A DNA stretch of 64,000 nt, from contig JAESUZ010005534.1 in assembly GCA_017311185.1 (NCBI GenBank), positions 62,001-126,000 of the forward strand. Reading direction: 5' to 3'. Positions 46,216-56,445 of the stretch are shown here, piece after piece (within the stretch, counting starts at the first letter, position 1; each line of letters begins with the position of its first letter). The notes below the pieces were generated by a model. It searched no databases and was not told the DNA's origin. It was given only the letters and a program-made list of their open reading frames with translations. The position numbers and the translations under genes were made by a program. This DNA is from Proteles cristata cristata. Its lineage: Eukaryota > Chordata > Mammalia > Carnivora > Hyaenidae.

Positions 46216-46500
46216 GAAGATGGCAGCTATTTTCCTACTTGTAGTGATATTTAGGAATCTCCACCTTTTGTACACTGGCTTGTTTCTTGAGGTAGCCCTT
46301 GTCTTGAGTTGAAGGTTGAACAAAATTATATGCCCAAAGCCAGGACAATGTTGTGTTCAGTTCTCTCCCTTTCCTCAGTATTCCTCATCTTTCTTCATCC
46401 ACTCTCTTTAGTGGGATCTAGTCGACATCAGCAACAGACGGACATCAAGAACTTCACCAAGCGCTTCGCCCCATTTGGATTCCTCCGAAGATGGCAGCTA
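46216..46500 (-). mobile_element. Retrocopy-like insertion with L1 5'UTR exon
   Basis: A 257-base insert (46230-46486) between exact 14-base repeats gaagatggcagcta (46216-46229, 46487-46500). Bases 46230-46296 are antisense L1 5'UTR, matching 6910-6980 of L1-B, and stop at the base where the L1 splice acceptor is predicted. Bases 46297-46486 are non-L1, with several CpGs (gtcgacatc, agcgcttcgcc), and are not identified. On the minus strand this reads as an unknown upstream exon joined to the L1 acceptor exon and ending in ggaaaa, as in a processed hybrid transcript. A 66-codon plus-strand frame (46309-46509) resembles no family I know. Confidence 0.5.
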
Positions 46501-46763
46501 CAAACCTAGTGAAAAATAATATATATATGGCAGAGTTTTACTCCATTGTTGTGTAATCAGATTAGATTGTCATGACCTTGCAAATATTGGCCCCCTTTTA
46601 CCATGTTATCAGTAATACTTGCTGTACATTTTTTGGTAGATTTAGAATTTAACAAATGACATTAGAAACATTTTTTGGTTTAATTTAATTTTATTTTATT
46701 CAGTTTCAGTAGAGAAGAATAAATCTAAGCTGATAATAACATTAACATTACTTTCATGAGCAT
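46501..46763. other. AT-rich sequence
   Basis: Possibly includes a decayed L1-G 3' piece near 46530-46555 (ggcagagttttactccattg); otherwise nothing recognised. Confidence 0.35.
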
Positions 46764-46889
46764 AAATATATATATATATAGAGAGAGCATAAATATATAT
46801 ATATATTATATATAATATTTTATATATATATCAAGCATAAATATATATTTATATATATATATATATATTATATTTGATATATATATATC
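46764..46889. repeat. (TA)n-rich tract with gcataaatatat units
   Basis: Long TA dinucleotide runs broken by three copies of agcataaatatat and by gagagag. Strongly self-complementary. It lies where L1 ORF2 has a short antisense tatatata stretch, so it may have expanded from it. Confidence 0.9.
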
Positions 46890-47115
46890 AAAGAGAGAGG
46901 GGGCACAAGTAAGTGAGACAGAGAGAGAGAGAGGGAGACAGAGAGATATAGAAATGGGACTCACTGAAGCAGGGCTGATGTTCACCGGAAGCGGGGCTCC
47001 ACCTCACCCGATGCAGGGCTTGAGTTCACCCAATGCAGGGCTGAACTCATGAACGGTGAGATCATGACCTGAGTCAAATTCAGATGCTTAACAGACTGAG
47101 CCATCCACGTGCCTC
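46890..47115 (-). mobile_element. SINE with internal minisatellite
   Basis: Antisense SINE (GA tract at 46890-46950, head ending tgagccatccacgtgcc). The body contains four tandem copies of a 20-22 base unit (46966-47050), each like gatgcagggcttgagttcacc. Possible duplication atatatca on both sides. Confidence 0.8.
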
Positions 47116-47403
47116 AATATATCACATTTATTTATCCACTTATCAGTTGATGTAAAATATTTGGGAACTTTCCATAATTTGGCTGTTGCTGAAAATGCTC
47201 CTATAAACATTGGGGTGCCTGTATCTCTTCACATCATTGTTTTTTTGTATCTTTGAGTGAAGTCCTAGTAGTACAATTTCTGGATTATAGGATAGTTATA
47301 TCTTTAACTTTTTGTGGAACCTCCATACTGTTTTCCAGAATGGCTGCACCAGTTTGCATTCCCACCTGCAGTGTAATCAGGTTCCCCATTCTCTGGCTCC
47401 TTG

Positions 47404-49650
47404 TCAACATCTCTTGTTTCCTGCCAGGTTAATATTAGCCATTCCGACATGCGTGAGGGGATATCTCACTGTAGTTTTGATTTGCATTTCCCTGATGATG
47501 AGTGATGTTGAGTATCTTTTCGTGTGTCTGTTAGCCATCTGTATGATTTCCTTGGAAAAATGTCTTTTCATATCTTCTGCCCATTTCTTCACTGGATTAT
47601 TTGGTTTTAGGGTGTTGAGTTTGGTAGGTTTTTTATAGATTTTGGATACTAACCCTTTATCACATATATCATTTGAAAATATCTTCTCCAATTTTGTAGA
47701 CTGTCTTTTGATTTAGTTGATTGTTTCCTTCACTGTGCATAAAATATTTATCATCATAGAGTACCAATAGTTCACTTTTGCTTCTGTTTCTCTTACCTTC
47801 TGGAGACACTTCTAGTAATAAGTTTCTGCACCGAAGGTCAACAAAGTTGTTTCTGGTGTTTCCCTCTAGGATTCTGAGTTTTCTTTCTCATATTTAACAC
47901 TTTCATCCATTTTGAATGTATTTTTTTTAAATATTTTTATTTATTTCTAGGAGAGAGAGACAGCGTGAGCAGGGGAGGGTCAGAGAGAGAGGGAGACACA
48001 AACTCTGAAATAGGCTCCAGGCTCTGAGCTGGCAGTCAGCAAAGAGCCCGACGCGGGACTCGAACCCACGAGCCGTGAGATCATGACCTAAGCGAAAGTC
48101 GGACGCTTAACTGACTAAGCCACCCAGGCGCCCCAAAAAACATTAAAATATTTTTAAAAATAATTTAAATGTCTGGTAAAATTCCCCTGTGAAGCCCTAT
48201 GGCCCTGGACTTGTGTTTATTAGATTTTCGATTGCTGATTCAATTTCTTTGCTTGTTACGAGTCTGTTCAAGTTTGCTATTTATTCTTGTTTCAGTTTTG
48301 GTAGTTTGTATGTTTCTAGAAATTTATCCATATATTCCAGATTGCCCAGTTTGTTGGCATATAATTTTTAATAATATTCTCTTATAATGTTTTCAATTCT
48401 GTGGTGTTGGTTGTGATCACTCCTCTCCCATTAGTGATTTTACTTACTCCTGTCATCTCTCTCTCTCTCTCTCTTTGTCTCTCTCTCTTTCAAGATCTGT
48501 CTAGGCATTTTTCAATTTTGTTAATTGTTTAAAGAGCCAGCTCTAAGTTTCATTGGTTTATTCTACTGTTTTTTCCTTTTGTTTCTATATTATTTATTTC
48601 TGTTCCAATCTTTTATTTTTCCTTCTGCTGTTTTGGGGCTTCATTTGCTGTTCTTTTTCTAGTTCCTTTAGGGGTAAGGTTAGGTTTTGTATTTGAGATT
48701 TTTCTTGCTTCTTGAAGTAGAGCCATATTGTTATATATTTCCCTCTTATGACTGCTATAGCTGCATCCAAAACATTTTGGACTCCCGTATTTTCATATTC
48801 ATTTGGTTCCATGTACTTTCGATTTTTCTTCTTTAATTTACTGGTTAACCCATCCATTCTTTAGTAGATGTTCTTTAACTTCCATGTATTTGAGGGCTTT
48901 CAAAATTTTTTCTTGTGGCTGACTTCAGGTTTCATAGCATTGTGGTATGAAAACATACATGGCATTATCTCAAATTTTTATACCTGTTGAGTATTTATTT
49001 CTGACACAATTTGTGATCTATTCTGCAGAATGCCTCATGTGCACTTTAAAACAATGAATATTCTGCTGCTTTAGGTTGAGATGTTTTCTTATATGTTAAG
49101 TCCACCTGGTCAGTGTGCCATTCAAAGTAATGGCTTCTCTATTGATTTTCTGCTTAGATGATATGTCCTTTGCTGTAAGTGGGTGTCAAAGCTTCCTACT
49201 ATTACTGTATTATTATAAATAAGTTTATGTTTGTGATTGATTGACTTATATATTTGTGTGTTTTCAAGTTGGGGGGGCATAAATATTTACAATTGTTGGA
49301 ATTATTGTTGCATAGACCCCTAAATAATGATATAGTGCCCTTCCTCATCTCTTGTTTCAGTTTAAGTTTAAAATCTAGTTTGTCTTATATAAGTGTGGCT
49401 ACTTCAGCTTTCTTTTCCTAGACATTAGCGTATTAAAATGTTCTCCATCCCTTCACTCTCAATCTGCAGGTGTCTTTTGGTCTCCAATGAGTCTCTTATA
49501 GGCAGTATAGAGATGGGTCTTGTTTTTTTTTTTTTTTTTTCCATACATTCTGACATCCTATGCCTTTTAATTGGAGCATTTAGTCCATCATTTTCATTCA
49601 GAGTATTACTGATAGATATGAATTTACTGTCTTTGGAATACCTGTAAATT
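47404..49650 (-). pseudogene. L1-G ORF2, internally deleted
   Basis: The C-terminal fragment on 47691-47404 ([20 protein letters not shown]) and a linker fragment on 48857-48594 (NVLDAAIAVIRGKYITIW) are recognisable; stops and frameshifts fill the rest. The RT core including the FADD region is missing at the SINE junction. Confidence 0.8.
47922..48133 (-). mobile_element. Young-subtype SINE at L1-G deletion point
   Basis: Near-consensus antisense SINE (ttatttctaggagagagaga to gccacccaggcgcccc). It sits exactly where L1-G ORF2 lacks about 1.4 kb. No convincing target duplication is visible. Confidence 0.94.
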
Positions 49651-49699
49651 TAGTGTTTCTGGAGATTTTTTTCTGTCCTTTCTAGTCTTTGTTGCTTTT

Positions 49700-50660
49700 G
49701 GCCTTTCTTTCCCACTCAAAAAATTTCTTTTAATATTTATTGCAAGGCTGGTTTAGTGGTAATGAACTTTTTTAGTGTTGTCTGGGAAACTCTTTATCTC
49801 TCCTTCTATCCTGGATGATTGTCTTGGTGGATAGAGTATTCTTAGCTGCATATGTTTCCCATTCAGCACATTGAATATATCGCACAACTCCCTTCTGGCC
49901 TTTCCAGGCTATGGAAAGATCTGCTGTGGAACTTGTTTGTCTTCCCTTGTGAGTTAAGGATTTTTTCCTTCTTGCTGTTCTCATGGTTCTTTCCTTCTAT
50001 GTGTATTTTGCAAATTTTACTATGACATATCTTAGTGTTGATCATTTTTATTTGATTTTTTAAAGAGTTCTCCATGAGTCCTGAATTCCATTTCTGTTTC
50101 CTTCCCCAGATTAAGAAAGTTTTCAGCTATAATTTACTCAAGTAAACCTTCTGCCTCCTTTTCTCTCTCTCCTTATGGGGCTCTTATAAGTAAAATGTTA
50201 TTGCACTTTATTTCCCTAAGTCTACATTCGTGATCCAATATTTTTCTTTCCCTCTTCTTGACAGCTTCATTATTTTCATAATTTTATTTTTGTTATCACT
50301 TATTCATTGCTCTGCTTCCTCCATACTTGTGGTCATTATAATCATCATTTTTGTTTCTTGGCTAGCATTTTTTATTTTGGCCTCACTAGATTTTATCTCT
50401 GTGGTAAGGGACTCCCTGCTTTGCTTTGCTCAAGCCTAGGTAGTACCCTTATCATTTTTTATCTCTGTGGTAAGGGACTCCCTGGTGTCTGCTTTGCTTT
50501 GCTCAAGCCTAGGTAGTATCCTTATCATTTTTAAAAATATTTTTTCAGGCATATTACCTATATTTGTTTTGATTAGATCCCTGTCCATGACCTCTTCTTG
50601 TTTTTTCCTTTGGGATGAATTCATTTGTCTTAGCATTTTGTGTAGTTCTCTGTCTTCTCT
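49700..50660 (-). pseudogene. L1-G ORF1, degraded
   Basis: N-terminal segment QMNSSQRKKQEEVMDRDLIKTNI at 50636-50500 and C-terminal segment with ARRKKSLTHKGRQ at 49984-49772. A tandem duplication of about 66/72 bases in the coiled-coil portion (50391-50527) shifts the frame. Confidence 0.78.
50391..50527 (-). repeat. Tandem duplication in L1-G ORF1
   Basis: Two adjacent copies of a block with atctctgtggtaagggactc, tgctttgctttgctcaagcc and taggtagta; the right copy has an extra gtgtct. Copies differ little, so the duplication is younger than L1-G's general decay or was homogenised. Confidence 0.9.
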
Positions 50661-52153
50661 ATGTTAGGAAATATTTTATATTCCTGCTCCTGAGAGAAAT
50701 GGCTGTATTAAGAACAGGTCATTTACTGTCCACGGACTGGCACTTCAAAAAAATTTTTTGTATGTGTATATTCTGTGTGCACTCTGCATTTGTGCTTTCA
50801 CTGCTCTTTCTCTCAGATGAGTCTTCTGCAGAGTTTCTCTTTGCTTACATTTGGAAGTGTTTGGATCTGGTCCAATGTGTGGTGAGTTTTAACTAGATGT
50901 GCTTTGGTCTGCTTGATAGAAAAGGCTAGATCTTACTTCCCCTGGAGGTGAAGCTTTACAGCATTCTCTGATCAGTAGAGTTGGTGCTTGTGGTGGGTTT
51001 GTGCTGATCTTCTAGGGGAGGGGCTTGTTGTCTGGTTCTCAGGATGACTTGCCCTAATAAAGATGCATCTTCAGGGTACAGTGGGGTGTGCATTAGTATA
51101 AGCTGCTCCTGCCTCCACTATAGGCACCGTGTCTCTCACTGAGTCTTTCCATGCGATCGGTGGCAGTGAGGGCACGGGAGTCATCATCACACTCTCTTCT
51201 TGTTCCTGGAGAAGGAAGTTCACACCTGCCACATTTCAGGAAGCCCTTACAGTAGAGTAAACAATATCCCCTCTTATGTCTCAGGCTTTTGTCAGAACCC
51301 TGTCTGTGTCTGAGCTGTGTGTCTGGTGGTACAATGCTCTTGTGTTTTATTTCAGGTGCATGGCTGAGTTCCAAAACTCCAAATTTAAGGACCTAGTGTG
51401 GTGTGGACCTGCATTAATCCACCAAAGGACTATCATTCCATGCTGTGGCTGATGCCAGTTTGTCCCAGAAAAGCAGTTTCATGGCCATGGAGGACAGGTA
51501 CTTTATAGTAAAGCCTAGCCAAATGCAGGCTTTCAGGTTAAATGTCTTCAACAGGTGTCTCTCCTGCTATGTTAATTAATGGTGCTGCTCAATGGTGCCC
51601 ACTATCTCTTTTTTCTCCGTAAAAGGCAGTGCCACCTCTTCCAAATGCACTCCAGGAAGGGCAACTGTCTGTCCCAGTGCGACACGGAATCTTCAGATCA
51701 TGCTGTCATTCCTGTGCCTCCTTCCTCTTTCCCTACAGGAGCACTGCTGTACATGTCAGGCACAACCTCAGCTATGGCACAGATTTCCAAAACTTCAGAT
51801 TTTGAGCTCTGATGCTCGTATAAAATTGCAATAATTAGGCCCTCTCTTTTTCCTGGTCAACGGTTTTCGGGAAGATGTTTTTCTTGTGCAATACCCTGCA
51901 TGCTGCTTTCACTCTCTCTCCTCTTTCTGTGTTCAAGGCTCCCTCCTCTCTGTAGCACCCACAATTGTCTTCCGCAAATCAACTTTCTGCAGTTCCTACG
52001 TTCCACAATGTGGTCATTTTTCTCCTTCTAGATGTGCAGTTTTTCTCTCTCAGTCCTCAGATCGATTTATTGAGTGTTCATAATGATTTGATATTTACCT
52101 GTGTTCAAGGTAGAAGGCAAGCATAAGGTACCCCTATTATTCGACCATCTTAA
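50660..52153 (-). promoter_or_regulatory. L1-G 5'UTR
   Basis: About 1.5 kb between ORF1 start and the element's 5' end, GC-richer than flanks. Several chance open frames (for example 51093-51374 minus and 51579-51812 plus) lie here; none has a recognisable domain. Confidence 0.6.
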
Positions 52154-52700
52154 ATCCTTTCATAACATTTCATTTTGATCATACCACTGTGTACACCTTC
52201 TTTGCCCATCCGCAAGACTAACATCTTGGCAGTCGTGGTGACAGTGATGTTGAAAGATGGGAGATTCCCCCCAGAGCTCCTGGTATGAAGATCCGTGGTA
52301 AATTCCCAGTTTTGCAGCAATGAGTCCCAAATAACAGAACATTTCTGTCCTCCACGTGTCATCACAGTCACAAAAATACTTGACTGTTCTTTGCCAACCA
52401 GGACACCAACTTTTGCTGGCATGATGTTGGCAAATGTGTTTCTGGAGACTCCTGCCCAGACAGAGGGCAAAACCTTACAGCCCACAATGGCTATATCCTG
52501 ACAGGTCCACCAACCATGAAGTTGATGTAGGTGCTCCACTTGGATATGGCACTGATACTGGGGCTGCTCTCTGCATTGTGGCCAGGGGCACCACCACTGG
52601 GCTGCTGCCCTTGGGATATTATATAGGGTGATGCAGAGAGCTTGGGGTGCATGATGCCATCCAGAATGTGGAGCAGCCCTTGCACCACCACTTCTTCCAT
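52154..52700 (-). pseudogene. PFN1: Profilin-1 retropseudogene, 3'-truncated
   Basis: The minus-strand frame 52539-52150 reads as profilin-1 for about 110 residues: [76 protein letters not shown]. The beginning (KWSTYINFM) lies in another frame at about 52530-52500, so there is a frameshift after about residue 13. No introns interrupt it, so it derives from a spliced mRNA. Profilin-1 binds actin, poly-proline and phosphoinositides; this copy has many substitutions and is not functional. It stops about ten codons short of the normal C-terminus, with no 3'UTR or poly(A), exactly at the 5' end of L1-G. Sequence upstream (52545-52700) is unassigned and may be 5' leader. Confidence 0.9.
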
Positions 52701-52705
52701 ATAAA

Positions 52706-53009
52706 TTATTTATTTATTTATTTATTTTACAAATAGTTTATTGTCAAATTGGTTTCCACATAACACTCAGTGCTCATCCCCACAAGTGCCCTCCTCCATG
52801 CCCCTCCCTCCTCCCCCCACATCCATCAGTCCTCAGTTTTTGTCAGCATTTGAGAGTCTCTCATGGTTTGCCTCTCTCCCTTTCCCCCGCCATTTCCCCC
52901 CTTCTTCTCCCCCTTGTTCCTCCATCAAGTTCTTCCTAATCCTCCTATACGTGCAAACATATGATATTTGTCCTTCTCTGCCTGACTTATTTCAATCACC
53001 TCATGAAAT
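52706..53009 (-). mobile_element. Short L1 3' insertion
   Basis: Antisense L1 3' end: (TTTA)n tail, tagtttattgtcaaattggt, ataacactcagtgctcatcc, to cctgacttatttcaatcacc. Flanked by ttccatataa (52696-52705) and ttccacataa (53010-53019), a likely target duplication with one mismatch. Confidence 0.88.
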
Positions 53010-53019
53010 TCCACATAAG

Positions 53020-54183
53020 GAAAATGATTGGGACTTGACTATTATTACATTTAACCAATAAATTAATTTCATAGTTATCTTTTTCAAGTATTAAGTCACA
53101 AATATTAATTTGTGAACATTGTACACATTTATTTCTGTACTCTCATTTATGTCTCTGATAACTCACAACTAAGTATTCTAATTTTCTAATTTTCTGTTGG
53201 TTGTTTTCTAGTTAGATATTTTTGGACTATATAAAGTGGTAACCTTTACAATTCATATTTTTTTGCATAAAGACAATAATTTCATATTAAACTTATATCC
53301 AGTGTACATTAGAAACCTAGTTTTTTTTATCCTTATTAATTTGTTTAGATTGGATAGTTTGTAGATTGGATTTCCAATCTATAAAAATTTATCTTGTATA
53401 CATAATAGTAGTTTTATTTATTTCCAATCATTTGCCTTTTATTTATTATACATATAATCATTTATCTATTTATTTATGTCTTACTGAAATTCTTAAAACA
53501 AACTGTGCACTGTTAGATGGAAATTGCTATAGCAGCATTCTTGACTTCTTTTTCTGAGAAAGTTGACTTTAAAAAAAACAATTAGGACATCTTTAAAAGA
53601 ATTAGTATTCACTTGGAATGAAGAGCATTCTGGAATATTTAAGTTAATGAAATATTTTATGTTTGAAATAACCAAGTCTCTGACTTATTTCATTATTGAT
53701 GGACTCTTTGCTAGCTCTGAAGTGTTTTTACTATTAATTTTATTTTTACTGTTTTGAATTAGCATTCACTCAGTTATATTTGAATATGCTAAATTTGCTT
53801 AATTTTATATAGCACTGAATCTTTTCATAAAGAATTGTCTTCTTTTTATTGGTGCATTTAAATAGAATACATTAATGTGGTTTATGTAAATAATCTTGGA
53901 GATACACAGGTATATAGCCTGATAGGAACAACAGACTACCTGAGGATTCCTTACTCATAAAGTATGATTCATTGTTATGGAGGAAGCTAGGCATATACAG
54001 GTATTAGGAAGAACAAGCCTTGGAAATTCCTTCAGAATGAAATAGTATTCACAGATGTTTTTCTGGTATGGTCACTAATCTAATACTAATACTGTAAGGC
54101 AGGGGCAGGAGAAAAAAAAAACCTTACTGTATAAAGATTTGATTTCTGGAAGTATGACACTATTTTGAGAAGGGAACAAAGAT
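53020..54183. other. AT-rich single-copy sequence
   Basis: No gene or interspersed repeat recognised. Confidence 0.45.
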
Positions 54184-54201
54184 TTAAAAATTGATTTGAG
54201 T

Positions 54202-54403
54202 AGGGGCACCTGGGTGGCTCAGTTGGTTAAGCATCCTACTCTTGATTTCAGCTCAAGTCATGATCTCATGGTTCATGAGACTGAGTCCCATGTTGGGCTC
54301 TGCACTGACAATGCAGAGTCTGCTTGGGATTCTCTCCCTCTCTCTTTGCAACTTACCCACCCATGCTTGCTCTCTCTCTCTCTCTTTCTCAAAATACATA
54401 AAC
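54202..54403 (+). mobile_element. SINE, dog-like older subtype
   Basis: ggggcacctgggtggctcag head, ctcttgatttcagctcaagt, tgttgggctctgcactgaca body, CT tract. Exact 18-base duplication ttaaaaattgatttgagt at 54184-54201 and 54404-54421. Confidence 0.95.
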
Positions 54404-54421
54404 TTAAAAATTGATTTGAGT

Positions 54422-55941
54422 TTATATGCAAATTATTTAGTTCGTTACTCATCTCCCTATCAGAGCAATTTTATAAGTGGAGTTTTCTAGCCTATACTTA
54501 ATATTGAGAAAGTGAGGATTATTTGACATGTACCCATGATAGGGATCTATAGATTCATGTTTACTGCTATAGGCTTACTATTGGAAAAAAAATACATTCG
54601 TTATAGGTCATACCCACATTTTGGTGAATACTATTACTAAATTTTTAAAAGGCTATCCTCCACATGACCCAAACCTTTTATTCATAAGTAAAAGAAAGTA
54701 TGCCTTAGTTTTAAATGGTTCAATGAGTTAAAAACACTATAACTAATTTATACTAGGCTACAACTTAACAAAAAATCTGGATTTTAATTATACACTGTGT
54801 TTGTTGTAAAGTGTACATGCAAATAAGAAGGAATGACCCAGAAGACAATACAACATATGCTATCATGGCTAGTGGTAAAAAAAATTATCCATTGTATTTA
54901 AAGTATTTTTTAATGCTACCCAGGCAGTCCGTGTCTTGATAATTTCTAAAGTTCATCAGTTTTATCCATTATGAAAGAGAAACTTGGAGATATGTTTTTC
55001 AAAATTAAAGGGTAAAAAGATTGCCAATACTTTACATTTACTAAAAGAATTTTCCCTGTAACTAATAAAAAATTTGAGAATAGAATATAGTTTAAAAATA
55101 GACATATATGGAAAAAAGAAAAAAATTTGAGGTACCATTTTAATTAACTCCTAAACTTTCCTTTATAAGCATGGAAACAATTGCCAAAGTCGTCAGCTTA
55201 ATTTGCAACAAATATAACCATTTATCTCAGTTCTTGTAATGCCTGTAAATAGATTAATGACATGCTTGTTTTATTTATGTATCAATAGTTGCTCTTTGGT
55301 TAAATAACTCAATTACAAGTGACTACAGATACATATTGAGGCTGACATCTACATTATCCTCATTCCCAAGTATCTCTATGCTATTTGGTTTTCTTTTGGG
55401 CAGATTATATAGAATATTATGTATCCTTCCATAGTGGGTGAAAACACAAACTATTTCTTTCAATAATGGTCTTTCCTTAACACTTTTATGCTGTTCTAGA
55501 TATACTTCATTTAGTAAAGGCTTTAAATTTTCATTTATTTTCCTTAGCAGTTCTGAGTTAGTAAATGCTGAAGTTATATAAGGAAGTTGGAATATATTGG
55601 AGATTGTCTATACTCTTATAACTGTTAAAGTATTTTAATTAATTTGACCAGACAACTGTGATATTCCTTCCTCTCTCCAAACACACAAACACGTATAAAC
55701 AAACATACACCAACAGCAATACACATACCCACATGCATGTGTGCACAAACATGCTTATTTAGGCAAAATGATCAAATAGATATTTGGTGTAATTTGGAGG
55801 CTAACATAGAAGAAAATTTAAGATCAAGATAAAGCTATGAATTCTAGTTTTGCAGATGATAATTTCACCTGAGTCTCCCCCTTCTTTCTAGTTATTATTC
55901 TCTATTTCTAACAATAGAAAATCAATAATCCAAAAAGAAAT
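54422..55941. other. AT-rich single-copy sequence
   Basis: About 1.5 kb with nothing recognised; an ACA-rich stretch lies at 55680-55730. Confidence 0.45.
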
Positions 55942-55956
55942 AGGATGTGTGTTTTC

Positions 55957-55992
55957 TTATTTTTTAAATTTTTTAATGTTTTGTTTATTTCT

Positions 55993-56023
<31 letters not shown>

Positions 56024-56193
56024 TGTAAGCAGGGGAGGGTCAGAGAAAGAGGGAGACACAGATTCCATGCAGGCTCCAGGCTCTGAGCTAGCAGTCAGCA
56101 CAGAGCACAACGCGGGGCTCGAACCCACAAACTGTGAGATCATGACCTGAGCTGAAGTCGGACGCTCAACAGACTGAGCCACCCAGGCACCCC
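55957..56193 (-). mobile_element. SINE, head facing next SINE
   Basis: Antisense SINE with long (GA)n tract. Exact duplication aggatgtgtgttttc at 55942-55956 and 56194-56208. Confidence 0.95.
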
Positions 56194-56238
56194 AGGATGT
56201 GTGTTTTCAATAACTTGATTAAGAAATATGTATTACAT

Positions 56239-56445
56239 GGGGCACATGGGTGGCTTAGTCGGTTAAGTATCCGACTTTCGCTTAGGTCATGATCTCGCGG
56301 TTCGTGGGTTCGGGCCCCGCGTCAGGCTCTGTGCTGACTGCCAGCTCAGAGCCTGGAGCCTGTTTCAGTCTGTGACTCCCTCTCTCTCTGACCCTCCCCT
56401 GTTCACGCTATCTCTCTCTCTCCTAGAAAAAAAAACAAAACATTA
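56239..56445 (+). mobile_element. Young-subtype SINE
   Basis: ggggcacatgggtggcttag head, young-subtype body (gactgccagctcagagcctg, cagtctgtgactcc), A-rich tail. Only 45 bases from the previous SINE, in opposite orientation. Confidence 0.93.

Larger units (their letters stand above)
47116..52153 (-). mobile_element. L1-G: decayed L1 with complete 5' end
   Basis: Minus-strand L1 of intermediate age. ORF2 C-terminal part at 47116-47920, then after a SINE (47922-48133) a jump of about 1.4 kb within ORF2 to the RT N-terminus (48160-48520), linker and endonuclease (48520-49650). ORF1 spans about 49700-50660 and the 5'UTR 50660-52153. The 5' end has cgaccatcttaa (minus strand aagatggtcg), a YY1-type variant. 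Its 5'UTR is unlike those of L1-B and L1-E, so it belongs to another subfamily. The 3' end is obscured by a SINE and the TA tract. Confidence 0.8.

Noticed and set aside
46309..46509. 66-codon frame as a possible small gene
   Set aside because: It starts inside the inserted segment and ends just past its duplication; no conservation can be judged and no known motif is present.
51579..52083. Overlapping plus-strand frames of 60-80 codons
   Set aside because: They lie antisense in the L1-G 5'UTR, overlap in different frames and match no family.
52150..52539. Profilin-2 as the source of the pseudogene
   Set aside because: Segments [10 protein letters not shown] and [15 protein letters not shown] fit profilin-1; profilin-2 differs at these places.
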